A stretch of DNA of 64,000 nucleotides from Phoronis australis (Eukaryota > Phoronida > Phoronidae), in assembly GCA_002633005.1 (NCBI GenBank), contig NMRA01000100.1, forward strand, positions 84,469 through 148,468, written 5' to 3'. Of the stretch, positions 1 to 12,875 are shown in pieces. Each line of letters begins with the position of its first letter. Within the stretch, counting starts at the first letter, position 1. The notes beneath the pieces are model-generated. The model ran no database searches, was not told the origin of the DNA, and worked only from the letters and a program-made list of their open reading frames with translations. The position numbers and the translations under genes were made by a program.

Positions 1-530
1 TCACGTTTAGCGAAATATCCATTAATCTATAGATTTTAACTCAATAAAAGTATATATTTTCTGAAAATACAAAGCCTATAAATTTTTGACCGGTATTATT
101 TAGCAAAAGAGAAATGTCCATTGGTTGCAAAACAACGCTATCAATGACATGGTTAAATTTTACGTGATATAAATATTCAAGATGGCATCTCAAAAATGCT
201 GTTACAGTTTTCAAAAATGTAATTCAGATTTTTTGTGAAGATCACTTATGTCCTATCTTTGCTAGCCCCTCATGCAAAAGTGGAACATTTTAAAAACAAT
301 TGCTAACTGTGTTTCGGAGAGCATCTTGTAAAGCATGGCACCTGAAAATTTGTGAATCCGATCAGTTATCTTTTTGTGACATTCTGAAATTAGCAAATTT
401 TGGACATTTTTCTAGGGTCCCTCATAACCTTAACTGCATGCACCAATTTGTTTTGGGGGGTATGTCACTTAGAATTATTTTTGTCCCTGAAACATTTACA
501 GCAGTTTTGAATTCATCTGTCTAACACAAG
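1..530 (+). repeat. Repeat family A, copy 1 (5' end outside the window)
   Basis: Shares ordered blocks with 9835-10420 and 16545-17200: ATAGATTTTAACTC, a TTTTCTGAAA..AAAGCCT block, TTTTTGAC, the GAATCCGATCAG block near 351, and a final AGGGT/AGGTG..TAACCTTAAC-like segment. No ORF in the copy is conserved in the others, so it looks non-autonomous. Confidence 0.75.
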
Positions 531-1914
531 AGTAGCTGATAACTCCCTGTCATGCTCACTTTACGGAGGATAGTCTGCGGCTGATTCAAGATCAAGGTCA
601 CTATTACTAGTATATTTAATCACGAGTTCATATAGGATGACTAAGATTAGCGTTTGCTGAGTCAAACAAATGAGGGCAGTCTGAGTTTGTTGAGCATTTG
701 GCCTGTTTGCCAGAGGATTGTTTTTATAGTACGGTGTTTTTCATCTATTTAGTGCATATGGATTTTCTATTTTATATGACTTATCCGGTTGTAGTTGATA
801 GGTAGAATTTTATGTCAGGTAAAGAACCCTAATCATTACAGGAGATTGGCAGGGTTTTTGAAGCATTGCTTATGCGTTTGGTTTATTTTACTCCATCTGA
901 AAGGTATTTTGAACCTATTTAGTCAACTTTTATTAAAAGAATATTATTAAAACTAATGACTCTTCAAACCGGGAGTATTGTGCGCTGAGCAAATTGCACA
1001 ATGCAAACACTGTGTGTCTGATCAACTGAATTACTAATTTACTAGTTTTGTTGCTAGTTTCTTACAAATTGTTACAAATTTGAACTTAAACTGAAAATTT
1101 GACAGGTGTCTGGTAAATTGAGTGCAGTTATTAGAAAGCAACAGTTAGAGCATGGCTTACAGTGACCTATTGAAATTTTGAAACTTGCTTGCTCCCCACA
1201 TTTATAGTTTAAAAAAATGTAATTTTTATTAATTTTGTTTTATGAAAAAGGTTCTGCATGCCCTCTCTATTAAGTAAAATATGCCAAATTGACCAAAACG
1301 TCTTCAAAAGGTAATGTTTCCCTGTAGCAGAACTTTTTCAATTACTGAAACATTACCTTACAATGCCCACTTTGTTCAGTAGCAGATTTACAGTTGGTTA
1401 CACTGATTTCAGACTAAAAGAATAGCGAAAATTGTTATTTTTCAAATTTTCAAGGGGTTCTAAGGTTGCTGCAAATGTCTTTAGTTTTTCAAAATATTGT
1501 CTCATGGTAGGTATAGTACAGAACTTGTAAATGGTAAAAACATTATTTTGTTACCGTTTAATCTTTTAAAATTAGAGTAAAATGAGTTGATCTATTCTTG
1601 TTGTTTTATTTACCTATATATAGTAAAATGAGAAAATGAAGTTTCACACGTCTGCCGTGTTATACCCAACATTGATGAGATTTTATTGAGAAGTAACAGT
1701 GCACTAAAATACACCATTGTCACTTGGTGATATTAAAGTACATTGTCACGGGCAATTTGTCTGAGGAAAAATATCAGCTGGATTTCAAAACATTTTTCTG
1801 TGATTGTTTCATCCAAGAGTCGCTGTTTCCATTGTTGGGAAAAGCAGACGCTGCGAAATAAGTAGAAGTCGTTTCTTAATGCTTTCGCTACAATGTATAG
1901 TTGTGTGTCAGGTG

Positions 1915-2090
1915 TTTGGAATTGACCAATCGCAACCTCCGCCCCCTTGCGAAAAGTCGACAAGCAAACAATAAGTTTTTTGGGTAAAATGTTGGCTTGG
2001 AAACGAAAGTGTGTCAAGAATGTTGCGTTCTGATTAGTCAGTCAAGCTGTCAGACAAAATCCTGGCTATAGGTCAGTTCTCATTGACTTG
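1915..2090 (+). repeat. Dispersed repeat, copy 1 of 2 (gene 1 intron)
   Basis: Both copies run through a similar order of words: TTGACC(A/T)AT, CGCAA, CTCC(G/A)CCC, TCGAC, AACAAACAATAAG-like, GTAAAATG, CGGAAACG-like, GTGTGTCAA, then AAAATCCTGGC and ATAGGTCA. This copy ends about 50 bp before the acceptor at 2142. The diverged but ordered match says these are two old insertions of one element. Confidence 0.7.
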
Positions 2091-2142
2091 TGTGCCATAT
2101 CAAAAAAATGATCACGAGTTTATTTTTTGTCTATTTTTGCAG

Positions 2143-5100
2143 GATTTCTTTAATACATCATGGAAAGTGGACACTGCACAATCAGTGATGCTGGCGACAC
2201 CTGGTGAGTAAAATGTGTTTCTTGAATAGTGCAACATTAGTTAATTACAATTGTTTTGTTACAGAGATCTTTTCAGACTTGACTATAGGTCACGTGATGT
2301 GACCGACTTTAAGAAGACTAATAAATCTTACTTATTAATTAATTATCATGGCAGTTCTTGACTTCTTTACCACACAATGTCGCTGACAACTGTCAAATTA
2401 GGATTAAGAAAATTTTACTCTAATACGAGCGTAGTTTGTACTGTGTAGATGTAAAATTTCCACTATTTGTAGCAAAGTTATTGCTTTTTGAGAAATGGAG
2501 AGTGACAAATTCCGGCACTTATTTTTGTGCGAAATAAGTGAAGAATTACCGTATGTGTATATTTTCAATAATTCATTTCTTCAGGTAGCAGTGTCATTTA
2601 TTGCATTTGCTATGGGGTACGTGGGATTGAAGAAGTATTTAGTATCGTCAGCGCTGAAATATCACCCAAGAAATTGGAATTGTATACCATTTTATGGCGG
2701 GAGAGCTATTTTGAGGAGTCTGGTAAAATCTGAACAATTTGGGACAGAAAATGGCTGACTTAGAATTTTATTTTTCATTTTTTCGTGAAACGTAAGTAGC
2801 AACGAATTAATTGTTTTGTCGTGTTCAAGTTCTGTAACATAACAACGAACAATACTAAAAATGTGAGCATCTGCACCAATTTTAGAAACCCAAAGAATGA
2901 AAAAGGGCAATTTTGACAGTAGTCTGAAGTTGGTGAGATTTTACCTGAGTGAATGTGCTGTTTGTTGGTATTTCAGACACCTCCACCGACCTTGACCTTG
3001 ATGCTGTGTCCAGCACTGTCTCACTGCGTCATGATGCTGCCCAGCACAAGAGATCAGTACGACCGAGAACCAAGAGGGCGTCGTCCTTTGCACGCTCTAA
3101 ACAGGTGATAATTCGGTCCTCTAGGACGCTATTGCTATACATTCGTTTTTATTTTGATGAATTCTGCATTGTTTAATGAAGTTTGTGATTAAGTATTGGG
3201 ATTAACCTCCATTGCGTTCAAATCGAGAAACAAAAATCATTGGGGGGAACTAGAAACCAAAATCTAGAGCAACTAAGTAGGGGTGCTTTTATTGAAATTT
3301 CCTTAACTTTTGCTTGCATGCTTATTGAAGTCAGTTCCGTTGTCAGACATATTAAAGAAAAATTATATGATAAATTTTGGGCTTCTTTATGTTCGTATTT
3401 ATGAGTTCATTGCCTCGATATTCCTCGTCATACCATAAACCATGTAAAACCGAACAGCAATTATATCTGACAAATTTTCACACTAAATACAATGGACGAT
3501 GACTAGTGCTGGATAACTAGTGCTGGATAACTAGTGCTGGATAACTAGTGCTGTTATTGATTGTCCTGATTTTATGTAATACTGGTATGTTCAACCAATA
3601 AATGCTCGCACTTCGAGATCAGCTAATTAACATATCATCAGATGGCATGACAGCTGATCCACTGGTGGAGTTGTTTTTTTTTTGGTGTTTTTGATATGAA
3701 ATTGGGGATTTTGAGCACTGTAAGGTACAGTCAGTAAATTTGTTGCATGATCTCTTGCTGTTACGTCACAAGTGGACAACAGCAAAGTCAGCGTGAACTG
3801 GTAGATTTTACATTCTGTGATAGCAGATCGGTGAAAATACATTCCTCTGAATGCTTATGACCAGTTCTGAGTTCTTTGTCTTCATTCGCAATACTGGAAT
3901 CTTTGTATAACAATTTTTTTATCCACATGTCACGCGAACTCATCGCAGAAGTTCTAACTCGTATTGTCGGATTTGTCAATAGTCTACTGTGTTTTATTTC
4001 CAGCGTGGCATAATGATAAAATTTCACTTGTAAGCGTTACCTTAATTATTTAGCTTTGCTAGACGTGCAAATGCGGAAAAAATTATATTTAGCACTCGTT
4101 TGCCCTTACTGGCACGGTGATATGCATTCCTAGGGCTCTTTGTGCCTGTAATTCTTTCGAGTTGCATTATTATTTTCACTGCACAAAGTACCCCTATCAG
4201 TCTTGATTGTCTAAGTTGTCAGTTATGAGTCAGTCTGTAATTGTGTGTGATCTGTGATGATAATGAGATATGAGCTGTCAGCAACAGTGCTGTTCCTATT
4301 AAAGATGCAATGTCCCATTAAAGCCATATATGCTTACATTTGTAGCTAGCGCCATTTAGTGACTTCCTAGAGAATTGTGTGTACAAGTAATAAATTGCGG
4401 TTTTGATGAAAACAATACACTTTAAAATAAATTTGAACGTATATAAAAAGCCTAGTAATTCCTAATATTACGCCATTAATATTTGAGAGTGAAATAAACA
4501 ATAAAAACTGTGCCTTGTTTCATTAAGGTAACGATGAAATATTACCATACTCATTTACATGACAATAGTCTCACAAAACGAGACTTTCATGAGATTGTAA
4601 TGGTAACTGGCTCTCAGATGGTATCCGCCACACTGGAGGACCCGGGTCATTTGCATATTGACCTATCGCAAGCTCCACCCTCTTGCATAATGTCGACTAA
4701 CAAACAATAAGTGTTAACCGGCAACATGTTGTTTGTCGGGTAAAATGGCAGCTCGGAAACGGAGGTGTGTCAATAATGCTGCGTTTTAGCCGTCACTCAA
4801 AATCCTGGCGATAGGTCAATTCACAGTTTATTGAGACTATATACCTTTAAGGTGTTATGCTGTAGTATCTATGTTGTGGTGTAGACGAAGGACGGCGCGT
4901 TAGTTTGGTTAATCTTCAAGGATATGTGTGTCGCCTAACTGATTCCTGGAAGTGCACAATCTCAAAACCCGCATGTATTGTTTATAGGTCACACAAAACG
5001 AATACAGACTTACTAATGTATTTAGTCATGCTATATCATGGGTAATGTGAAATAATGCTATTGCAATATTTGCTGGTGGCATGGAAACAATGAGCCCTAC

Positions 5101-8100
5101 TGCCACCTGGTGGTTGAAGGAAGTACTTCTACTCAGTGGTGTGTAGTGCAGGAGAGCTCCATGTATAGGTTGCATGTTGGGTTTTGCTTTGTCCACTAGA
5201 GGGCAGTAAAAGTCAATGGTGCTTCAATGACCTTTTGTGGACAGTGAAATTTAATGCCTGTGCATCCTAGAGCATACGCTTGGAGATGTGAGTCCTCTAA
5301 TCAAGAATACAGAAAGTGTCATGCAGGCGATTGTCTGCTGAGTGAACGGGCAGTTGATTTTTGATAAATGCTGCTTATTTATTTCTAGCTCCTTGAAATG
5401 GTACTAAGGTGAAATTATCCCAACAGATTATATATCTATACTATGCTGCTGGTGCTGATCAGGATACCCTCATTTCACAAGCCTTAACAAAACAATCCTT
5501 TCTGTCTATGGCATTTCTGGCTATCCGTAAAAAGGTCGACGATTAGCCATCGTTGCTTCACGAGTCTTATATCAAAATCGTGAAATGTAGTTACTTTGCG
5601 TAGACTTTTTAATTGCAAATTTGTCCAGTAAAGACTCAGTTCGAGTAACTCATTTCATCATGTTCTTACAGCCACCAGTCCTTGCCCTTCCCAGCCTCAA
5701 GGAAGAATCACCTGCGAGAGATATTACAAATTCCACTCCAGGTACTGTTACAGACGCGACACTGCGCAGCAATACCAGACATTGTCTGCATCTATTTCAC
5801 AGTTCATGCTGCCTGGTTCAGTTTCTCTACAGCGTTAGAAATAAATCGGACGCAACGGAGTTCAGACTGGTCAATAAGTGCATAATTATTTTCTGTGTTG
5901 TCAAAACAGTTGCAAAGTTATTTTACGTTCACGATGATTTCTAGGATTTATTGAGGTGCAATCGTGTAGTGTTTACTTTTTTGAAACATGTCGGAAGTTT
6001 GAAATATGTTGTGACAGGCAAATATCGAGATTGTAGAGAGGCTTGTGGCTTCGAACTTCCATGCAGTATGATATCTATTAGATCACCAGGATTAAGGGAA
6101 ATATTGGAATCTTGTTATAACAACAAGTCATTAACATTTGTTTCACTTCGTCGGTTCCACAGAAAGTTCTAAATCTGATTTGGGGCTCGTATGAGCCATG
6201 GGGGATATTAGGGGGAATATAGAGCCAAAAGCGCTGACTTTCTACTTCAAAAGAATTTATGTCAGCTCTTTGGTTTTTTCAGTAATGATTTTTCTGAAGC
6301 CCAGCCGTGCTTGATTATAGATATTTATCTTTTAAAATATGTGCGCTATATCCTTGATTTAGTTGATCATTTTTTGTAATTAGATTTGAAATATTCAATT
6401 TATGCAAGCAATGGCATAAGAATATCAAAATTTCACATTTTGATTATTAATTTTAACTGTGACTTAAAGTGCACCACACTAATCATGCTCTGCTAAATTT
6501 GGACATTTTTTCACTCATGCCCCTGTTTTAAAGATTGAAGCCAGTCTAGCTCTAGGAGTCTAGGTTTAATGTCTGTCTTGGAGTCTAGGTATAATGCCTG
6601 TCTTGTAGTCTAGGTATAATGTCTGTCTAGGAGTCTAGGTATAATGCCTGTCTTGTAGTCTAGGTATAATGTCTGTCTAGGAGTCTAGGTATAATGCCTG
6701 TCTTGTAGTCTAGGTATAATGTCTGTCTAGGAGTCTAGGTATAATGCCTGTCTAGGAGTCTAGGTATAATGCCTGTCTTGTAGTCTAGGTATAATGTCTG
6801 TCTAGGAGTCTAGGTATAATGTCTGTCTAGGAGTCTAGGTATAATGTCTGTCTAGGAGTCTAAGTATAATGCCTGTCTAGGAGTCTAGGTATAATGTCTG
6901 TCTAAGAGTCTAGGTATAATGTCTGCGTTCTTCTGCAGATACTACTGCTCCAACTTCACCTACCAAAAGCATGGAGTCTATCAAGGAGAAGCCAGAGGCC
7001 CCTCCCAAGACATTACCCAAACCATCACGTCTTTCTGTGGAGATGAAAGATGAAGAATTGCCAGCCACCACTGAGAAGTCAGAGACACCGGCTGTAACCT
7101 TGGCGATGCTCGGGGAAGTTAAGCTACGGCGACAATCGGACTCTGAGAATGTCAAACGACGGTCGTCAGAAATTGAAAAGGACAATGAAATCTCTAAGGC
7201 TTTTGGTAAACTTAAGCGTCAGTCTCAGGAAAGTGAGGATAAGCTTCAGAAGATTGAAGTGGCAAGTGATCAGAAGTCGGAGTTGGATAAGATCTTGCAG
7301 AAGCGTAAATCACTTGAAGTAGAACAAAAACAGACTGTGGAAGCAAAGGATTCTAAGTCAAGCGGAGGTAGCCAGAAAGTGGTGGACAAGTCGAAGGCTT
7401 CTAAAGCTAGTGAAAACATAAAGCCAGTAGATTCTCAAGTTAAGACACCAGAGGTTGTCAAGGATGCGCTTGAGATTGGCAAAAAGGAATCTGTTAAGGC
7501 AGAAAAGGATAAAAAAGTCTCTCCGCCAGTTGCTCCTAAGGAGCCAAAGATAGAACTTGGCTCTGTTCGACTTCGTGCCGCTAAGAAAGATGTCGTTACA
7601 AAATCTGATGAGACGGAGAGTGACTCAAAAGATAACGACTCTAGTGAGAGTAAGCCTATGTCTCTCAGTGAACGCATGAGTGTATTTGGTGCTCCTCTTA
7701 AGGTTCGTAAAGTCAAGTTTCCAGACCGCCGCAGTAAAACTGTGGAAGTAGAGAAACTGCCATCTGACTTGATGAAGCAGACAGAAGGAGGGAGTCCTAG
7801 GTTGTCGTACAGTAAGAGCTTTCACTCCAGCTCACGTGAAACTTCCCCTTCCCCCCGTCAGGCTGCTGTCGCCAGAGAGCCATTAGGAAGTAGAGTCAGT
7901 CCAGACAAAGGTGGTGTTAAGACCTATAAACCATCTTGGGTGGATAAAAACAAGGATGATAGTTCTGCAAGTGAGGCGGCTTCAAAGAGTTCGGTAAACC
8001 AGGACAGTGCTGATGTTGAACGTGAGGCTTCCAAACAAGACGCTTCAAGCAACACGTCGACGAAGGCGGAGAAAACTAATGAAACTAAGGCTTCTACTTA

Positions 8101-9593
8101 CACTCCATCTTGGATGAAAAAAGATGGCCGAACCTCGTCTGCTAGCTCGAAAACTGAGGAGAAAAATTCGCCGGCTACCCCTGAAGGAAAAAAAGCCGAG
8201 AAAGAGCCATCTTCATCTGCTGCCAAGACTGCAGACAAATCAGTGAGCAGCTCGCCATCATGGAAACGACCAGAGACTGACAAATCTAAAGAAACACCGA
8301 AAGTGGACAACAAATCTGGCAGTTATGTGCCTTCATGGAAAAGGAACATTCTAGAAAAGAGTTCCCCTGAAAAATCTGTAGAAATTGTTGACTCAAATAA
8401 AAAGGAAAGCAGCGTACCTGCTTGGAAGTCAAGTCTACGAGAACGGAAGTTAGCGAAAGAGACCAGTGAGGAGAAACCAATATTGATAGAGGAGAAATCG
8501 CCTGTGAAGACTCCGAGTAAAATTGTGCGAGATAATAAAGAGACGGACGTGTCAGAAAAGAAAACTGCTTCACCCGCTGTCCAGGTAAATGTACTTGTGT
8601 ATCTGGGGAGAAGTCCTTCTTTTGTATATGTTTCATTAAAAATGGAAGCCCTTGATATTGAGGCCTAAAAATGCATTTTTGACCAGAGCTGTAAAACAAC
8701 ATAATCTGTTATGGTCTTATTACAAATCACCAATTCTCATTGTTGTTTGCCAATCATTCACTGAAAACATAGTCATTGACTTTACTGCTTAAATATGTTT
8801 ACACTACTATTTTCCCACCTGCATATGACTGGGTGTTGGATAATTCGTTAGCCACAGATAAGCAAACTAAGTACATTTTCTGAGCTAAAACTCTCGTGAG
8901 GCAGGTGCTCAGAAATAAATCAGCACTATTAAAGTCTCAATTGCATGCATTGTGCTGTTGAGTGCTGAGTTAAACACGAGCGTTCAAAAGGAAATACCCG
9001 TGATCGTGTGAAGCCAAACGTGAATGTTGACACGGACGAATGTGGTATTTATGTATATCTACTTTGTTTTTTACTTGTGTTTGTAATTCCCAGCGGATAT
9101 TTGCCTTGTTTAAGGTTGTTGTTTTAAATGCCATTCTACCATGCCAGATGTATTGTGTCGTCGTTAGTTCTTGTTTATTTGGAATTTTGAACTCACTTCA
9201 CTTTGAGCACTTTCGAAGAATTCTCTATTTACTGCAAATGATTTATGTATTGTTGTGTAACAGTGTTATGTATTTTTCTGATAATTTTTCATGTTTTCTT
9301 GGTGAATTTTAAGACGCATTTTCCATAATAATAGAAAGATTAGTCTTGGAACTAAACGTGACCATAATTTTTAGTAGTGACCTTTTGTTTGATGTTGTTA
9401 ATAGAATTATAGGATGTTTTGCTGAAAATGATCTGTGTACCTTTAGTGAACAATAGTGAAATGTCTGTTCTTTTGCTTTCAACTTTGGATCATTTCCTTG
9501 CAGGCGACATCTGGTGACAGAACCAAGATGGCACGCAATTCGAGGGTCATGGATCTAATGAAGAACTTTCAAGCGCAACAACTGAATGCCTAG
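2143..9593 (+). CDS. Disordered Lys/Ser-rich protein with PxW motifs and PP1-docking motif, taperin/phostensin-like (5'-partial)
   Basis: Five exons join in phase: 2143-2203, 2977-3104, 5672-5741, 6939-8584 and 9504-9593 (stop TAG), each with AG before and GT after. They give 664 residues. The first exon is open in phase 0 from its acceptor, so the true start lies upstream, in or beyond the 5' intron. The protein is rich in K, S, E and P and looks disordered, with no globular domain seen. Five P-S/A-W motifs lie near 7930, 8101, 8256, 8326 and 8419; the last reads V-P-A-W-K-S-S-L-R-E-R-K. A K-V-K-F motif at 7709-7720 fits the RVxF consensus for docking protein phosphatase 1. From memory, taperin and phostensin, actin-associated PP1 partners, carry a similar P-x-W-K-x-x-x-L-x-x-R/K motif, so I infer that family. 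A CRACD/KIAA1211-type actin regulator is an alternative. Exon structure is secure; family is tentative. Confidence 0.72.
3503..3553. repeat. Short tandem repeat, 14-bp unit
   Basis: CTAGTGCTGGATAA is repeated about 3.6 times without a mismatch, in the intron between exons 2977-3104 and 5672-5741 of gene 1. Confidence 0.95.
4648..4835 (+). repeat. Dispersed repeat, copy 2 of 2 (gene 1 intron)
   Basis: It is collinear with 1915-2090, including the GTAAAATGG..CGGAAACGGAGG..GTGTGTCAA block and the AAAATCCTGGCGATAGGTCA end, in the same orientation. It lies in the next large intron of the same gene. Confidence 0.7.
6545..6925 (+). repeat. Minisatellite, 25-bp unit, about 15 copies, next to a splice acceptor
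   Basis: The unit GAGTCTAGGTATAATGTCTG plus TCTAG repeats every 25 bp. Variants alternate between TCTAGGAGTC and TCTTGTAGTC and between ATGTC and ATGCC, with a partly regular two-unit order. The array stops about 14 bases before the acceptor AG at 6937-6938 of the largest exon of gene 1, so it occupies the region where the branch point should lie. Confidence 0.97.
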
Positions 9594-9772
9594 ACAAGTT
9601 CCAGATGCCTGTGTTGTAGTTGTATTGCAGGTGATGGAGGCTTGTTTCCTGCCCATTATACACAATGCACGAGAATCACTCTTATACAGTTTTGGCCCAG
9701 CCTGAATATATGTATATATGGGTATGTGTGTCAAGTACTGTGAAGGGACTTCCCTGAGTCCTTGCTCTCCAC

Positions 9773-9778
9773 AATAAA
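9773..9778 (+). terminator. Poly(A) signal AATAAA of gene 1
   Basis: AATAAA lies about 180 bases after the TAG at 9591-9593. It is the first canonical signal downstream, followed by T/G-rich sequence. Confidence 0.7.
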
Positions 9779-9834
9779 TCTGAATTGTAAACCAAATTGC
9801 TCACGTGGTGTAAATCGTAGGCTACCAGTTTTAA

Positions 9835-10420
9835 GGTTATGTGGGACCTTATCTACAAGTCTGTGAATTTAGCCAAATATATGCAGAATTTTAGATTTTA
9901 ACTCGGTATATTTATGTATTTTCTGAAAGCAGAAAGCCTTAGAATTTGATTTTGACTTTTTACAAATTTGTCATTAGTTGGGTCACGTGACCATGTCTTT
10001 TTAGTAAAATTTATCAAACAAAAGTACATCGGTAGTAAAAGTACAGTATCACCAACGTCAACCAAATTTCAGTTGACGTATTTTTTCAAAATGAAATCTC
10101 CAAAAAAGGACTTACACTTTTCTAAATTTCCTTTTTGTTTTCATTTTATTCAACTTAAGAGTTTTTTCATGGAAGCCATAGAAGTCCTATTTTATAGTTC
10201 CTGGTGCAAGAGTGGAACATTTTATGAACAATGTCCATTAAAAAGTTTTGGAGAATACTCCATGGAGCTCAGTATCTGAAAGTTTCATGGGAATACAGTC
10301 GGCCATTTTTAAGATATGTTCCAAAGTTAGCCAAATTTGGAGTTTTTCTTAGGTGCTATGTAACCTTGACCGTGTTTGTGTCGTGGTAGGTTACATCATT
10401 AATGCAGTTGTAAACAGTGT
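9835..10420 (+). repeat. Repeat family A, copy 2
   Basis: Starts with GGGACCTTATCTACAAGTCT and contains GGGTCACGTGACCATGTCTTT near 9978, both shared with the copy at 16545. The 3' half matches copy 1. It lies just beyond the poly(A) signal of gene 1. Confidence 0.8.
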
Positions 10421-12649
10421 GTAAACTGTGTGTAAACATGTAAGTTTCAAGAAGAATAACAAAGAGGCAATTAGATATCACAATTCTTTGATGGACCTGA
10501 GGCCAAAGGGCAAATAAACATTAGTCTGGACTTCAGCTGTGATGCTGTGTGGCCGCCTTGTTGACTGAAAGGCCTGTCCCACTAATGTTGAAGCTTTTGC
10601 GTTTTTGGTGTCGGTCAGTTGGAAGGCTTACATTCGGTCTACCAAGGCTAGTCAGCTAGTGGGAATACTCAAGTTAACTTACCAATTTACCTCCAGGCTT
10701 TCCTGGTACCGGATTTTACTTGGTGGAAAAAGAATGCAAGTGATAGTCTAGTTTTTACAGTGTGTAACTATACAAAACCTGTCACAATGATAGAAAATGA
10801 TTACCACACCAGGGTGCTGGTAATTAAAACAGAGTGTGAAAATTATGTCAGTTTTGTTTGACTGGGTTGGCAAACTCTTCCAAGATTGGATTGTTTGGCC
10901 TGCGATCTCTCCGTTCGTTTGATGGTAGAAACCCAGCATTTAAAATTGAGCCAAACTTTTTTGTAATTCCATATTTAGACTGTAAGAAGTGAGGAAATGC
11001 TGTTTCAGATTGTGTATGTGCCAGTCTTCTGCCAGTAGGGGGAGCTTTGTGCTGAGTATTAAACACTTTGCCAGTTTACTGTGTTCAATATTATACAACT
11101 TTTGAAGAGCTGTCCCAATTTTTCAAGTGCTCAGTGAAAAGCCAATGTATGCAAATATCCGTGAAATTGTCATTAGTTAAAATAATTATACTGTGTTATG
11201 CTTGGAAGATATTATAATCATGTAAGTGTTATTATTGTTTACCTGAACATAGTGAAACAGTTTGCTGGATACATTACATGTCTCAAGTTGAATTCTAATA
11301 GCTTGAGTTTTCTTTTCATTTGGGAAAAGTATAATATGCCATAGAGACCCAGTCGGCTGTATGGTTCTTCACTTTCACTTTAGGGTGGAAATCGTGGGAT
11401 TTTTTTAACAAAAATATTCTCGTGCAACCCTGTATTTTGGAGGACCCATCGAACTATTGTAGTGAGTTCCAACCTGTAAGTCATAGTTACTGTCCTTGTG
11501 TTTGTTCCAGACCAGTAAACATTGAAAAAAGTAACCTTGGTGGGAAAATGGCTTTACATAGACCTGCTTGCGGATCTTGAAGGTCGCGGAGACCACCCTT
11601 TATTGAAAACGAAGATCGGTCACTGTCCATACGAGTTGTGACTTTGAAATGAATTAGGTGTAATTGTTAGTTGAACCCGAATTTGTCAATATCCCCCCAT
11701 GTGAACAGTGATGCACGCTAAAATTGTACAATCGTTTCCTTTCGGATATTTGCAGCTACGCTCCTTGATGTTAACAAAGGCATGGTTAATGGTGATTGTA
11801 AAGTACACTATGGCGTGTGAGAAGTTACTTGTTGTTTCTGTAGTTAAAATATTACAACGAATGTCTAGCTTATTGGAAGTATTCAATCTGTAAATACTGA
11901 AGTGTACATAAATTTATGTATTAATACCGTATGGTTAGGGGTCGTTTTTGTGGTTAACTCGCAAATAAAACAAATTTTAAAGGGATAATGAGCGCCCATA
12001 ACTGAGTTGTCTGTTTTCTTATGGACGTCTACGTGTTCATGGCGAGTGTTGTTTAGGTGTACGTTTGGCAATTATTTCTTCCGGAAAGAAGTCAAGTCAA
12101 CAAATTTTCTAGTTTTGTAATGTTTTGGCGGATCTCATCTCGTGGGCTTTTGTTTCTGGCTGTTTCTCAAATTCACGCTACATTTCAGTTTTGACTTACA
12201 AAGGTGCGCTTGACTCTTCTCCATGTGTGGAATTTTTCTTATTGGTCGACTGAAGACGAGTCCAGCCCAGACCGTCGTTTATCCGATCAGAAATTGACGT
12301 TTTCTACCCGTTTCAATTTGTGTCCAAACTAATTGTGCTTGTGTGGACTAGTTGCTAACGTCTTACGTTGGAAATTGTGTTCACTTTGAGTTAAAATCGA
12401 TCAGTTTATTTTCATAACAAATAGCGAGTAGTTCAATGCAATCGTATTCACTGGCAATGTCGACACGCATAATATACAATACACATGTCAGTTAAATTGT
12501 CTGATGTTCCCTTCTCTCGACATGCAAATTTTAAGTACACACCTTTTCAACGTTCGTAGCAAGCACATGCGACTACAAACCCGTTTTCCGACACAAAAGC
12601 AACTTTTGATGTGCACCTGGTGTTCTTTTGTGAAGTGATCTTAGTCGGC

Positions 12650-12875
12650 CATATTGTTCCTTAGCCAAATTACTCTGAGAGGGGATTTCAGGGCTTCAGA
12701 AGATTTGAAGATTCGTTACTCCTTGATACCAGACTACAAACTGGCTTGTCACTTCGGAGCATGGTTTTGAAGAATAACGAATTGTCGGCTCTTTGCAAGC
12801 CCGGGACAAGTTGAGATCAAATTTATAGCAGCACGACGCCTAAATCAAAAGTTCGCTTCTGTGACGGAACATCTG
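12650..12875 (+). repeat. Repeat family B copy
   Basis: Contains AATAACGAATTGTCGGCTCTTTGCAA..CCGGGAC and CCTAAATCAAAAGTTCGCTTC. Related blocks occur near 18060-18340, 28765-28805, 30490-30620, 32660-32950, 49320-49580 and 57825-57880. Confidence 0.65.

Larger units (their letters stand above)
1..2142 (+). other. Intron (or 5' region) upstream of the first visible exon of gene 1
   Basis: No coding exon is convincing here. The stretch starts inside a copy of repeat family A (to about 530) and ends with a copy of the short repeat shared with 4648-4835. A pyrimidine-rich tract and AG end it at 2141-2142. Confidence 0.5.

Noticed and set aside
2160-2203. ATG at 2160 as the start codon of gene 1
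   Set aside because: Read in that frame, the join of 2203 to 2977 makes an in-frame TGA. The other frame is open through the whole exon and continues in phase, so 2143-2203 is an internal exon.
8286-8702. 138-codon minus-strand ORF
   Set aside because: Antisense shadow of the low-complexity exon of gene 1.
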